DNA of 64,000 nt from Cellvibrio japonicus Ueda107. Its GTDB lineage: Bacteria > Pseudomonadota > Gammaproteobacteria > Pseudomonadales > Cellvibrionaceae. Position numbers and translations under genes: made by a program. The notes under the pieces were generated by a model, which was not told the origin of the DNA, searched no databases, and saw only the letters and a list, made by a program, of their open reading frames with translations. Positions 29,601 to 36,744 of the stretch are shown here, piece after piece (the first letter of the stretch is position 1; each line of letters starts with the position of its first letter). The stretch is taken from NCBI RefSeq assembly GCF_000019225.1, contig NC_010995.1:3728501-3792500 (forward strand), in the 5' to 3' direction.

Positions 29601-31152
29601 CGGGGGCTCCAGCAACAGGAACCGTATGCTCATCCCAACCCGATGGTTTGAGATCAGCATCATTCAAATTCACAAACTGTGAATAACGGCCATCAGTCGC
29701 CAGTGAAATAGAGTAAGGATCCGTTACTTCCAAACGACGGATACGCTGATCGACCGCGTTAAACGCGGTTACACGAAAACGATAAAACTTGCGATCCAGT
29801 TGTGCAAGAGTTCCCTGGTAGTGCCAAATACCGGTAACAGTATCGAGCTGCATGGGAATATTTTCAGCCAAACGCAGAGGCTGGCCACTGAATACGCGTA
29901 GCTCAACATTTTGTGCAGTCGGCGCCCAAACAGAAACACCGACACCGCCCGCAGTGTAAGTAACACCCAATGTGGCTTCATCAGCATCATTATCCGACGA
30001 GGTGTAAATATCATCCAGCGCACCCGCCGTCTGTAGACGTGTGGCATAACCGCGAACAACAGTAACTTCCTGTTCTTCCTGGGTGACAGGATCTGTCTCA
30101 GTCTCTACTGAGTCATAACGACCATACAGGATTAACTCACCTTTGAGTGCGGTCTTAATCTCATCAAGTCCAGTAGTTGACGGAATGTCATAAGCAGAAT
30201 AACTGGCCAGATGGGGGAAACGACTGATTTCTTCTTCTGTCATTGGACGAGCACCAGAAAGCGTTGCCAGTGCTTGGCCGCCAACGATATCACCTTCTGT
30301 ATTAGCACTCATACCCGCTTCAGCGGATTGATACAAAACCACATCATAATCAGGATCTATCGTTTTGTTCCACACGATGGTGTCACGATCAATCCAGTGA
30401 GCATCAATACCCGTAATTGTAGTAATGGGTCTTTCCAGTGAGCAATCAGGTCTCAAGCAGGCAGGAACCTGGCTCACAATACTATTACGCATGTCATCTT
30501 TATTGATAACTACCCACACCATGCGATCAAATTGCCCGCCGGCACGGCTAATCGTGAGGCGCAAGTCATTTGTCTGTAGAACGGGTTCCAAATCCGGACG
30601 TTTAACAATAAAGTTACCGCAGGTCCCATCTGCCGAGATAGGGATAATAAAATAAGCACCATAATATGGGTCATGTGGTTTTTCTGCTCCCGGTTCACCA
30701 GAGCTGGAAGCAAAAGGACCATTAGGCCATGTAGTCGGAATAACATAGTTAGTGTTTTTACCATCAGTAACGCTATTACCCCATCCTCCACCACATGCCT
30801 GCCACAAATGGAGGTTATATTTAGAGAGCAATTCTTTTCTTTCTGATTCAGTACCATCAACGTTTACGTAGATAACGGCTTCGTTGAGCCCTGGTTTATA
30901 CACTGGTGTTGGGAAGTTACTGGGGATACACACACCCAGCGCATTACGAATCTGGCCATCTGGGCACGCAGGTGGCACAAATGGTTCCGTAGGTAATCCA
31001 CACTGCCCCCCAGGCAACAACACCTCTGGATCCTGGCATTTGGGAAAATTGACCTGATCAGTACCAGTCCCGGAACCACCGCCGCAACCGGACAATGCTG
31101 TCAAGCCGAGTACCAGGGCGAATAGCCCTAACTTGTTTCGGTATTTGAGCAT
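26632..31152 (-). CDS. Multidomain lipoprotein pullulanase (GH13)
   Basis: 1506 aa. A lipoprotein signal with lipobox LSGC (Cys23) and a GGGSG linker anchors it to the envelope. A Cys/Pro-rich stretch, CBM41/pullulanase N-terminal domains (about 85-350; NEAVIYVNVDG, LHLWQACGG), a CBM48-like module (about 395-490) and a GH13 catalytic domain follow. The nucleophile is in DGFRFDQSGYMPK, the acid/base glutamate in YFYAEAWN and the transition-state Asp in VEKHDNETLW. After the catalytic domain come three tandem copies of a 105-112-residue domain starting near 1176, 1289 and 1401. It cuts alpha-1,6 links of pullulan or starch. It is followed by the TonB receptor. Twin palindromes about 300 bp upstream are candidate operators. 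Confidence 0.93.
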   Translation of the reverse strand: MLKYRNKLGLFALVLGLTALSGCGGGSGTGTDQVNFPKCQDPEVLLPGGQCGLPTEPFVPPACPDGQIRNALGVCIPSNFPTPVYKPGLNEAVIYVNVDGTESERKELLSKYNLHLWQACGGGWGNSVTDGKNTNYVIPTTWPNGPFASSSGEPGAEKPHDPYYGAYFIIPISADGTCGNFIVKRPDLEPVLQTNDLRLTISRAGGQFDRMVWVVINKDDMRNSIVSQVPACLRPDCSLERPITTITGIDAHWIDRDTIVWNKTIDPDYDVVLYQSAEAGMSANTEGDIVGGQALATLSGARPMTEEEISRFPHLASYSAYDIPSTTGLDEIKTALKGELILYGRYDSVETETDPVTQEEQEVTVVRGYATRLQTAGALDDIYTSSDNDADEATLGVTYTAGGVGVSVWAPTAQNVELRVFSGQPLRLAENIPMQLDTVTGIWHYQGTLAQLDRKFYRFRVTAFNAVDQRIRRLEVTDPYSISLATDGRYSQFVNLNDADLKPSGWDEHTVPVAGAPENFVIYEAHVRDFSAQDESTPKAYRGKYMAFTVADSAPVNHLKSLVESGLTHIHLLPTNDGGTVPEGAGSQVNLDSYIFELCQRVSNPADLSVCDGSIPNSKKVSEVIASFDTKTSAARDLINAIKDIDGFNWGYDPVHYNAPEGSYATDSNGFVRVKEKRAMIMALHNIGLRTVFDVVYPHTLESGNTSPNSTFDKIVPGYYFRTNVSTGLAENGTGAGSDTATEHRMMAKFVKDSLVHWTQNYKVDGFRFDQSGYMPKAVLTESYDAVRAIDPDNYFYAEAWNPASPAPERIGLENLATQMSLAGTGIGTFNDRMRNPLREFQLFKGGSVDAIRAGLAGNLADFKLKAKNGAIISASTVGAYNLDPQEAINYVEKHDNETLWDWMHKPDAIDAGTSIDNRVRMQNITLSIPVLSQGIPFIHMGSDLLRSKSMTADSYNAGDWFNYVDFTKQTNNWAVGLPPRKEGMPSDAQILSAFNDVNSKPSPEHIEFAGEIFKEMLAIAKNSPLFSLQTAQEVFDRVGFQDGGKSQKAGVIVMSIDDGAGVVSGTEDVQRADLDPALDAMVVVFNGTTTAQTLTVPTATGFELHDIQKNSVDEIVRNASFAEAVNDEIGGNFTVPAFTTAVFVKKQAGGQGVGLSAGATLDLPDQEPPPYASDVYVRGNVYDDDWSAVDATRMAYHGRGIYSVVLDIDARVDAYKFKIAAADWNVPNLGANATVVLGAPLVLNQGGDSSDISINITESGLYRFELDASSSLTAPTITVVKEQLNGGTVYLRGNIPEVGWDATTTLNQLSYTGKGIYSVAVDVAAAEDPYSFKIASSDWSTFNFGNGSSIDLGEEAPVSQGGDNIGLTVSISATYRFELNMQDPAVPTVKVYADNVYSSLPIYIRGNVSSDWGATDANQLAYSGSGLYTLKLNLAANNSYQFKVAAADWGALDFGSSNSAVLGTPVNLVAGGSNIGLSIASEGEYVFTLDTANPEALTVTVDSAD
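26635..27629 (-). repeat. Three tandem C-terminal domain repeats within the pullulanase
   Basis: Each unit begins with a (V/I)Y(V/I/L)RGN motif, has a Y(T/H/S)G(K/R/S)G(I/L)Y turn, a (Y/S)(K/S/Q)FK(I/V)A core with a W about four residues later, a G(G/A)(D/S)xI turn and ends with a YxFxL strand. Unit spacing is about 112 residues. The pattern looks like a starch- or glycan-binding beta-sandwich; I cannot name a CBM family with certainty. Confidence 0.8.
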
Positions 31153-31451
31153 CTTTTAACTCCCCGTTTAGTTATTTTTACGATATAAAAACTGGAAAAA
31201 ATGAAAGTGCAAAACCTCTTCAGCCGATAACAACCTAATGTTGAATTCCTTTAGTTATCGTTAACTGATTGGCACGTATAAACCGCGCAGGATTCCTATC
31301 GTTTTTTTAATCGAAATCTGGGCGCTGCATGCGCTGGCTTTTGGGTCGACTTTCGTAAAAGGATTGTTTCGTTATAGCTATATAAAACAGAAACGCCCTA
31401 CACATTAAGGGCTTCTAATAAGTCTATGGTGTAGTTCATAAATCCGCAATT

Positions 31452-31465
31452 TGCATACGTATGCA
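31452..31465. promoter_or_regulatory. Palindromic operator, copy 1
   Basis: TGCATACGTATGCA, a perfect 14-bp palindrome with a central CG step, the usual layout of LacI-family operators. It lies about 300 bp upstream of the pullulanase start. Confidence 0.65.
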
Positions 31466-31492
31466 GATAAACGCGCCAGAAAGGGCGATGCC

Positions 31493-31506
31493 TGCATACG
31501 TATGCA
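31493..31506. promoter_or_regulatory. Palindromic operator, copy 2
   Basis: A second identical TGCATACGTATGCA, 41 bp from the first copy, close to four helical turns, so both would face the same side of the DNA. No LacI-family gene is in the window. Confidence 0.65.
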
Positions 31507-31603
31507 AGCGAGCAGGCGTGAAGAAAAGTAACGATTGCGATACGACAATTTCGCAATGAAATAGTAAAACCGCTGGAGATAGCGTTTTGGCCTATTTGGA
31601 TTT

Positions 31604-32884
31604 TTAGCGGTTTTTCGCCTCTATCCACAGGCTTTTAAAACGCAGGCTTTGATAGTTGTGGTGGCGCAGCATCTGTCCGACAAAATTTGAACAGCGCTCA
31701 CTGGAGATATTTGCCAACAGCGATTGCAATCGATAGCGAAGTCGTGATTGTTGGTCAATTGAAAACAGGTGCTGCAGATAGGGTTCTATTGCTCCATGCC
31801 ATTTATTCCAACTATTTTGATCCTGATACAACTGGGTAGCCCCTGCCACAAATGCCGCCGCCTCATCGGCAATCATTCCCGGCCAAGACACATCACTACA
31901 AAAACCCTCGGCCCCGATTGATGTGGTCACGCTGGGCGTGTGCCAGTAACAAGCATCCATCAGCTTTCCTTTAATACCTGCGCCAAAGCGCAAAGGTGCA
32001 AGGCACACGCGCGTATTGCGCATGATTTCGCCGACATCGGCAGCCCAACCTTTTATATGAAAGCCCTGTCCGGGATTATGCAATTGGGTTGCCTTGGGGG
32101 GTGGATAGGCACCATAAATATGAAGTTCTGCTTGCGGTAGTTGTGCATGGATCATGGGCCAGAGTTGGTGCTTTAGCCACAACACGGCATCCCAGTTTGG
32201 TTCGTGGCGAAAATTACCGATAGTGACGAAGTGCTGGCGCTGTGCAAAATGTGGTAATGCCGTATCAGCTTCAGATGGACGGGTCAAAAAAGGACAATAA
32301 TGCAGCAGGTTTTCCGGTACCCCAAAGTCACCCTGTAACAGGGACATTTCATAGGTGGAGATAACCAGCGTCAGGTCGCAGCGATAAATCGCCGCGATTT
32401 CTCGCAGGGCCATATCATCTTGTGCCATTTGGGCAAATAAGGCCTCACTGGTTGAACTCACCGGCCCAACGGATTGACGAGCACGTTCATTTTCCTGCAG
32501 GCGCTGTTCTGCTTTTAGCAATTGATGGCGAACATGACGCAAACTATGCAGGTCCTCGGAATCCAAAATACGCAACGCCTGCGGACAGGCCTGTTCCACC
32601 CGCCAGCCAAATTGCTCTTCGGTAAAAAAACGATCAAAGAGCACCAGATCCGGTTGCAACTCAGCAACAAAATGATCAAAGCTGGAACAATTGAGTTTGA
32701 TTTCCACCTCGCGCACATTCCATTGCCCCAGCTCAAAACGATGAGGGGACAAGGCCGCAGCCGATGCGAAAGTGACGTGTATATCCTGCTCCAGGAAATA
32801 CTGCACCAGCTCCAGCATCCGGGTACCCGCTGCAGAGGATTTGGGCTCGGGCCACACATAGCCAATAATCAGTACCGACTTCAT
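31604..32884 (-). CDS. Group 1 (GT4-like) glycosyltransferase
   Basis: 426 aa from the ATG at 32884, which overlaps the stop of the upstream flavoprotein gene as ATGA. Longer in-frame starts lie inside that gene. The N-terminal Rossmann half starts MKSVLIIGYVWPEPKSSAAG; the C-terminal half has VTIGNFRHEPNWDAV, a middle AELHIYGAYPP strand and APLRFGAGIKGKLMDA, the usual sugar-nucleotide site of GT-B enzymes. Acceptor and sugar are unknown. ATGA coupling links it in an operon with the flavoprotein, although no shared pathway is evident. Confidence 0.8.
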   Translation of the reverse strand: MKSVLIIGYVWPEPKSSAAGTRMLELVQYFLEQDIHVTFASAAALSPHRFELGQWNVREVEIKLNCSSFDHFVAELQPDLVLFDRFFTEEQFGWRVEQACPQALRILDSEDLHSLRHVRHQLLKAEQRLQENERARQSVGPVSSTSEALFAQMAQDDMALREIAAIYRCDLTLVISTYEMSLLQGDFGVPENLLHYCPFLTRPSEADTALPHFAQRQHFVTIGNFRHEPNWDAVLWLKHQLWPMIHAQLPQAELHIYGAYPPPKATQLHNPGQGFHIKGWAADVGEIMRNTRVCLAPLRFGAGIKGKLMDACYWHTPSVTTSIGAEGFCSDVSWPGMIADEAAAFVAGATQLYQDQNSWNKWHGAIEPYLQHLFSIDQQSRLRYRLQSLLANISSERCSNFVGQMLRHHNYQSLRFKSLWIEAKNR

Positions 32885-34140
32885 GGGTGAGACGCCAAAT
32901 ACTGAATGATACCCAAGCCTGCCTGTCGCCCTGTTGCCAGGCAGGCCGTTAGCAAATAACCGCCTGTTGGCGCTTCCCAGTCGAGCATTTCCCCCGCACA
33001 AAAAACACCGGGACATTGATGCAACATTAACGTATCCGTGAGGCTTTCCCTCGCCACGCCACCCGCCGAGCTGATCGCCTCATCAAGCGGGCGAGTTGCA
33101 TGGAGTGATACATGCAATTGCTTAGCCGCAGACGCCAGCTGCACGGGATCACGCCATACATCAGGCGTAGTCCGTTCACGCAATAACGCAATTTTGACGG
33201 GCGATAAATGCAATTGCTTGCGCAGGAAATTACTGAGTGAATTTTTACCGCGCGGTTTTTGTAATTGCTGTTGAATCTGTTCAAGTGCCAGGTCAGGCAA
33301 GATGTCAATAAATAGATCTGCGTTGCCATTAGCCTGCAGTTGTTCACGCAGGTGTGCTGATAGCGCGTAAATAGCGCTGCCTTCGATACCATAGGCTGAC
33401 ACGATTGCCTCACCGCGCACGCGATGGCATTTTCCCTGCTGACTAACCGCAGCAAACTCACAGGTATGCAGCGGTGATCCCGCATGGTGATCGCGCATAT
33501 AGTCACTCCAGCAGGTTTCGAAGCCACAGTTCGCCGGCAAGAGCGTATTTACCCTAATGCGGCGTTCACGCAACAGGGAAACCCAGGCACCATCGGAACC
33601 AAGGCGCTGCCAACTGGCACCGCCCAGTGCCAACAGGATGGCGTCAGCCTGGATCTGGCATTCACCTTCCACGGTCTGCACGCGCAAGTGTCCACCATCG
33701 GACCATCCCAACCAGCGATGCCGGGGATGGATTCGCACACCCAACTCGCGCAGGCGATGCAGCCAGGCGCGCAACAGGGGTGCAGCTTTCATATCCCTGG
33801 GGAATACGCGCCCGGAACTGCCGACAAAGGTATCCACCCCCAAACCGGCTGCCCAGTGGCGTAAGGCTTGCGCGTCAAAGTTGCGGATCATCGGCTCAAG
33901 CCAATCGAGCGCATCGCCATAACGCAACAAAAAATCATCGAGTGGCTCAGCGTGGGTGATGTTCATTCCCCCCACACCGGCTAACAGGAATTTACGCCCA
34001 ACCGACGGCATGGCGTCATAGAGATTGACCGTATAGCCCGCCGCGGCGATGACTTCAGCGGCCATTAAACCGGCCGGACCACCGCCCACAATGGCAACGG
34101 ATGGAGAGTGATGAGAATTGGATGGATGATTAATCAACAT
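32881..34140 (-). CDS. HI0933/BaiN-like FAD-dependent flavoprotein
   Basis: 419 aa. The dinucleotide fold VAIVGGGPAGLMAAEVIAAAG is at 15-35 and the family signature KFLLAGVGGMNITHAEP follows at about 50-66; the C-terminal FAD motif ends GGYLLTACLATGRQAG. This matches the TIGR03862 type within the YhiN/HI0933 family, whose physiological reaction is not settled. A hairpin ends directly before the ATG and no ribosome-binding site is visible; no better start lies downstream before the FAD motif. The 3' end overlaps the glycosyltransferase start by 4 bp. Confidence 0.88.
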   Translation of the reverse strand: MLINHPSNSHHSPSVAIVGGGPAGLMAAEVIAAAGYTVNLYDAMPSVGRKFLLAGVGGMNITHAEPLDDFLLRYGDALDWLEPMIRNFDAQALRHWAAGLGVDTFVGSSGRVFPRDMKAAPLLRAWLHRLRELGVRIHPRHRWLGWSDGGHLRVQTVEGECQIQADAILLALGGASWQRLGSDGAWVSLLRERRIRVNTLLPANCGFETCWSDYMRDHHAGSPLHTCEFAAVSQQGKCHRVRGEAIVSAYGIEGSAIYALSAHLREQLQANGNADLFIDILPDLALEQIQQQLQKPRGKNSLSNFLRKQLHLSPVKIALLRERTTPDVWRDPVQLASAAKQLHVSLHATRPLDEAISSAGGVARESLTDTLMLHQCPGVFCAGEMLDWEAPTGGYLLTACLATGRQAGLGIIQYLASHP

Positions 34141-34145
34141 AACAA

Positions 34146-34182
34146 CGCCGATGCAAAATACCCTGGCATCGGCGTTTTTTCA
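34146..34182. terminator. Hairpin between acetylesterase and flavoprotein genes
   Basis: CGCCGATGC / GCATCGGCG with an 11-nt loop. T6 follows on the plus strand, only TTGTTAT on the minus strand, which is the direction of both flanking genes. It may terminate partly or reshape the flavoprotein leader. Confidence 0.6.
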
Positions 34183-34208
34183 GCGAGTATATGAGCAACG
34201 ACAAACGG

Positions 34209-36227
34209 CTATTGGCGTGTATCCATAATGCTGGCTTCAAACGGCGATGCAGGCAGACCGGCGCTATTATACAGATTCGCCCCCTCCGGATTATCAGCCC
34301 AGGCATAACGCACCCAATGGGGCTCATCGATACCATCAGCCCATACAATAATCTGGTCTTTCTTCACTTGCGCCCTGGCCCACACAAAGCGCTTGTCAGG
34401 GCCCGCCAGCGCAATGTGCTTCAAGGCTCCACCGCCCTGTACTTTCAATCCCCTGCCGACCTCACTAAAGCGCAACACCACCTTGTTGCCCTTTGCAGAG
34501 ACTGAGTCCAGCGCAGGGCCGGAGGCAATCAATTTTTTGCCGTAGGCCACTTTCAGGGCACCGAGCGCCAGGCGTTCACCCACAGTCTTCTTATCCTGTG
34601 GATGGATATCGTTCCACTCACCGGCATCAATGGCTACGGCCATAGCGGTGTTCGGTAGTTCCAGGGTGTGGCGTTGGGCCTCGCGCAGCTGTGCCCATTT
34701 GCTTTCGGTGGGCTCATCCCTGGCGGGTAAAAAACTGGCAAGCTGAACAAACAGAAAGGGGAAGTCGCCCTGGTTAAATTGCCTGCGCCAATCGCGGATT
34801 AGGTCGGCAAACAGGTAGCGATACTCCGAAGTGCTCACCGCACAACTGGGCTCGGCACATTGACCGCCAGGTTGGCGGTGTACACCCTGGGCATCCGCGC
34901 GATCCACATTGGATTCCCCCTGGTACCAGATCACCCCCTTGATCGCCATGGGTAATGCCGGTGCCAACTTGGCATTGAATAAGGATGCTGGCTGGTAATG
35001 CAGCGTCGTGGACGGTTTCATCGGCTCCATACGCGCGGCAATGCGGTAATGCCATTGTCCCTGCAGGGATACGGTTTCCTCTCCCGTCGCTGCATCGCTC
35101 AATAACAGGGCATAACGCTTATCCTTTACAAAGCCTGGGTTATTGGAATAGCTGGTAATACGGATGCGGATCTCATTGGCACCCGCCTTGAGCAGCCCTT
35201 CCGGAATAGCATAGATGCGCGGTGGATACTGGTAGCCGGTCTGGCCCACCAGGTGGCCATTCACATACACCTGGTCGCCATCGACAATCGCCCCCAGCCA
35301 CAAGGTGGCTTTTTTATCGGCCTGTATCGCACTCAGTTCAATCGATTTGCGCACCCAGACAGCGCCCAGCGAAAAGTCACTGCCCTGCTCGCGCAGGAAG
35401 CCGGGAACCTGCATCGGCTGCCATCCATCCAGCGAGAGGGAGGCACTCGCCCATTGGTGCTTCAGCCCTTCGTCTGCCGCGCCCAATTGGGCAAACCACT
35501 GGTCGCTGTTGGCTTTGTCCTGGGCGATGGTCGCCTGGACATGGGCATCATCCTTAAACGGCTGCAGCTGTTTGAGGTAATGCGGATAGGCCGCCAGTGC
35601 CTGCTCGCTCATCCAGGCTTCAGCCGGTGACCCACCGACGGGAATGGAGATAATTCCAATAGGAACCCGGGTCTGTTCCAGCAGTGTTTGCGCAAAGAAA
35701 AAGCCAACCGCGGAAAAGCCGGCAATCTGCTCTGGCGTCGCGCTTTTCCACTGGCCCTGGGTGTAATCTTCCAGCGGGCCTTTAAATGCATAGGCCACCG
35801 GGACATTAAATTCCCGGATACGCGGCTGCTCGGTATTGGCCAACACCTCGGGGTAGCGATAGCGCACCCGGTTGAGCGGCTGCTCCATATTGGATTGGCC
35901 TGCGGCAATCCAGACATCACCCAACAGCAGGTTATTGCGCTGCAGTTGGTTCTTACCGGATACCTCCAGCTGATAGGGGCCGCCGGCAGGCATGGCCGGC
36001 AGTGTCACCTGCCAGTGGCCATTGGCAGCATGGGTAACCGCCTCGTGCCCGGCAAAGCGCACGCGCACTTTTTCGCCCTCGTCTGCCCACCCCCAAATGT
36101 TCAGCGGCTTATCGCGCTGCAAGACAGCGCCATCGGTCAGCAGGCGCGGCAAGGTGACATCGGCCAAGGCCGTACAGGGAATAAACAGGGCGGTCAACAG
36201 CAGGCTGAGGGGACGAAGAAACGACAT
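34209..36227 (-). CDS. Sialate O-acetylesterase-like SGNH esterase
   Basis: 672 aa, secreted (signal ends near ALA-22). The family start LPRLLTDGAVLQRDKPLNIWG is followed by the SGNH nucleophile block WIAAGQSNMEQPL (Ser about 113), a jelly-roll insertion (about 270-390; VDGDQVYVNGHLVGQTGYQ), an IKGVIWYQGESN block and the catalytic DIHPQDKK near 550. Family members remove O-acetyl groups from sialic acid or from plant xylan; in a polysaccharide degrader the xylan role is at least as likely. No sialic-acid catabolic gene is nearby. Confidence 0.88.
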   Translation of the reverse strand: MSFLRPLSLLLTALFIPCTALADVTLPRLLTDGAVLQRDKPLNIWGWADEGEKVRVRFAGHEAVTHAANGHWQVTLPAMPAGGPYQLEVSGKNQLQRNNLLLGDVWIAAGQSNMEQPLNRVRYRYPEVLANTEQPRIREFNVPVAYAFKGPLEDYTQGQWKSATPEQIAGFSAVGFFFAQTLLEQTRVPIGIISIPVGGSPAEAWMSEQALAAYPHYLKQLQPFKDDAHVQATIAQDKANSDQWFAQLGAADEGLKHQWASASLSLDGWQPMQVPGFLREQGSDFSLGAVWVRKSIELSAIQADKKATLWLGAIVDGDQVYVNGHLVGQTGYQYPPRIYAIPEGLLKAGANEIRIRITSYSNNPGFVKDKRYALLLSDAATGEETVSLQGQWHYRIAARMEPMKPSTTLHYQPASLFNAKLAPALPMAIKGVIWYQGESNVDRADAQGVHRQPGGQCAEPSCAVSTSEYRYLFADLIRDWRRQFNQGDFPFLFVQLASFLPARDEPTESKWAQLREAQRHTLELPNTAMAVAIDAGEWNDIHPQDKKTVGERLALGALKVAYGKKLIASGPALDSVSAKGNKVVLRFSEVGRGLKVQGGGALKHIALAGPDKRFVWARAQVKKDQIIVWADGIDEPHWVRYAWADNPEGANLYNSAGLPASPFEASIMDTRQ

Positions 36228-36343
36228 AGTGGACTCTTGTTATGATCGATGACGACAGGATTGTCATACTTGTATACCAGATATTCCCCTTGATCAACCC
36301 CAGGCATCCGACTTTACCCTTTTTAGCGCCCCTCCCGACCTGG

Positions 36344-36652
36344 TTAGCCTTCCGGATGCTCCCGGGTGCCGATCAACTCGGCATAGTGATCGCGGTAATC
36401 CTCCATATGTGCCTTGAGCTGGTCGCGGAAGCGGCCGCTGATAAAGTGGGTAGTACCTTCAACATCGTCCGCAAACTCTTTTTTATCGAGTGATGCATGG
36501 GCCACCACGAAGGCATTAAAGCGCGCGGCGGCATTTAACAGGGCCGCGGCCACCACACCCGGATCCGCGTTATCACACGCATTATTCGCCTGCTCAAGGA
36601 AAGCATCGACCTGATCCCAATACAGGTCGTCGTCAGTTTTTGGTGCCGTCAT
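36344..36652 (-). CDS. DUF3144 family protein
   Basis: 102 aa, cytosolic, acidic and helical (DDLYWDQVDAFLEQAN at the start, FVVAHASLDKKEF in the middle). It matches what I know as DUF3144, a small conserved family of gammaproteobacteria without assigned function. It lies alone between the esterase and the M16 protease on the same strand. Confidence 0.8.
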   Translation of the reverse strand: MTAPKTDDDLYWDQVDAFLEQANNACDNADPGVVAAALLNAAARFNAFVVAHASLDKKEFADDVEGTTHFISGRFRDQLKAHMEDYRDHYAELIGTREHPEG

Positions 36653-36706
36653 GTTTCAATCTCTGTGTAGGTTTCAATATTTTATCGCAGCGAAAACAAA
36701 CCCCGC

Positions 36707-36735
36707 TAAAACAAAGCCCGGTATTAACCGGGCTG
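36707..36735 (-). terminator. Terminator after the M16 protease gene
   Basis: AGCCCGG / CCGGGCT with a 6-nt loop followed on the minus strand by TTGTTTT, 10 bp beyond the protease stop. Confidence 0.85.
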
Positions 36736-36744
36736 TGGGGAATA

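Larger units (their letters stand above)
31153..31603. other. Regulatory intergenic region upstream of the pullulanase gene
   Basis: About 450 bp without a convincing gene. It holds two 14-bp palindromes (listed separately). A weak GCCCT / AGGGC hairpin near 31396-31411 could terminate the upstream glycosyltransferase transcript. An AT-rich stretch lies just before the pullulanase start. A 76-codon frame across 31398-31628 has no ribosome-binding site and overlaps the neighbouring gene, so I do not call it. Confidence 0.6.

Noticed and set aside
31398..31628. 76-codon minus frame upstream of the pullulanase
   Set aside because: Covers both operators, overlaps the glycosyltransferase gene and lacks a ribosome-binding site and recognisable domain.
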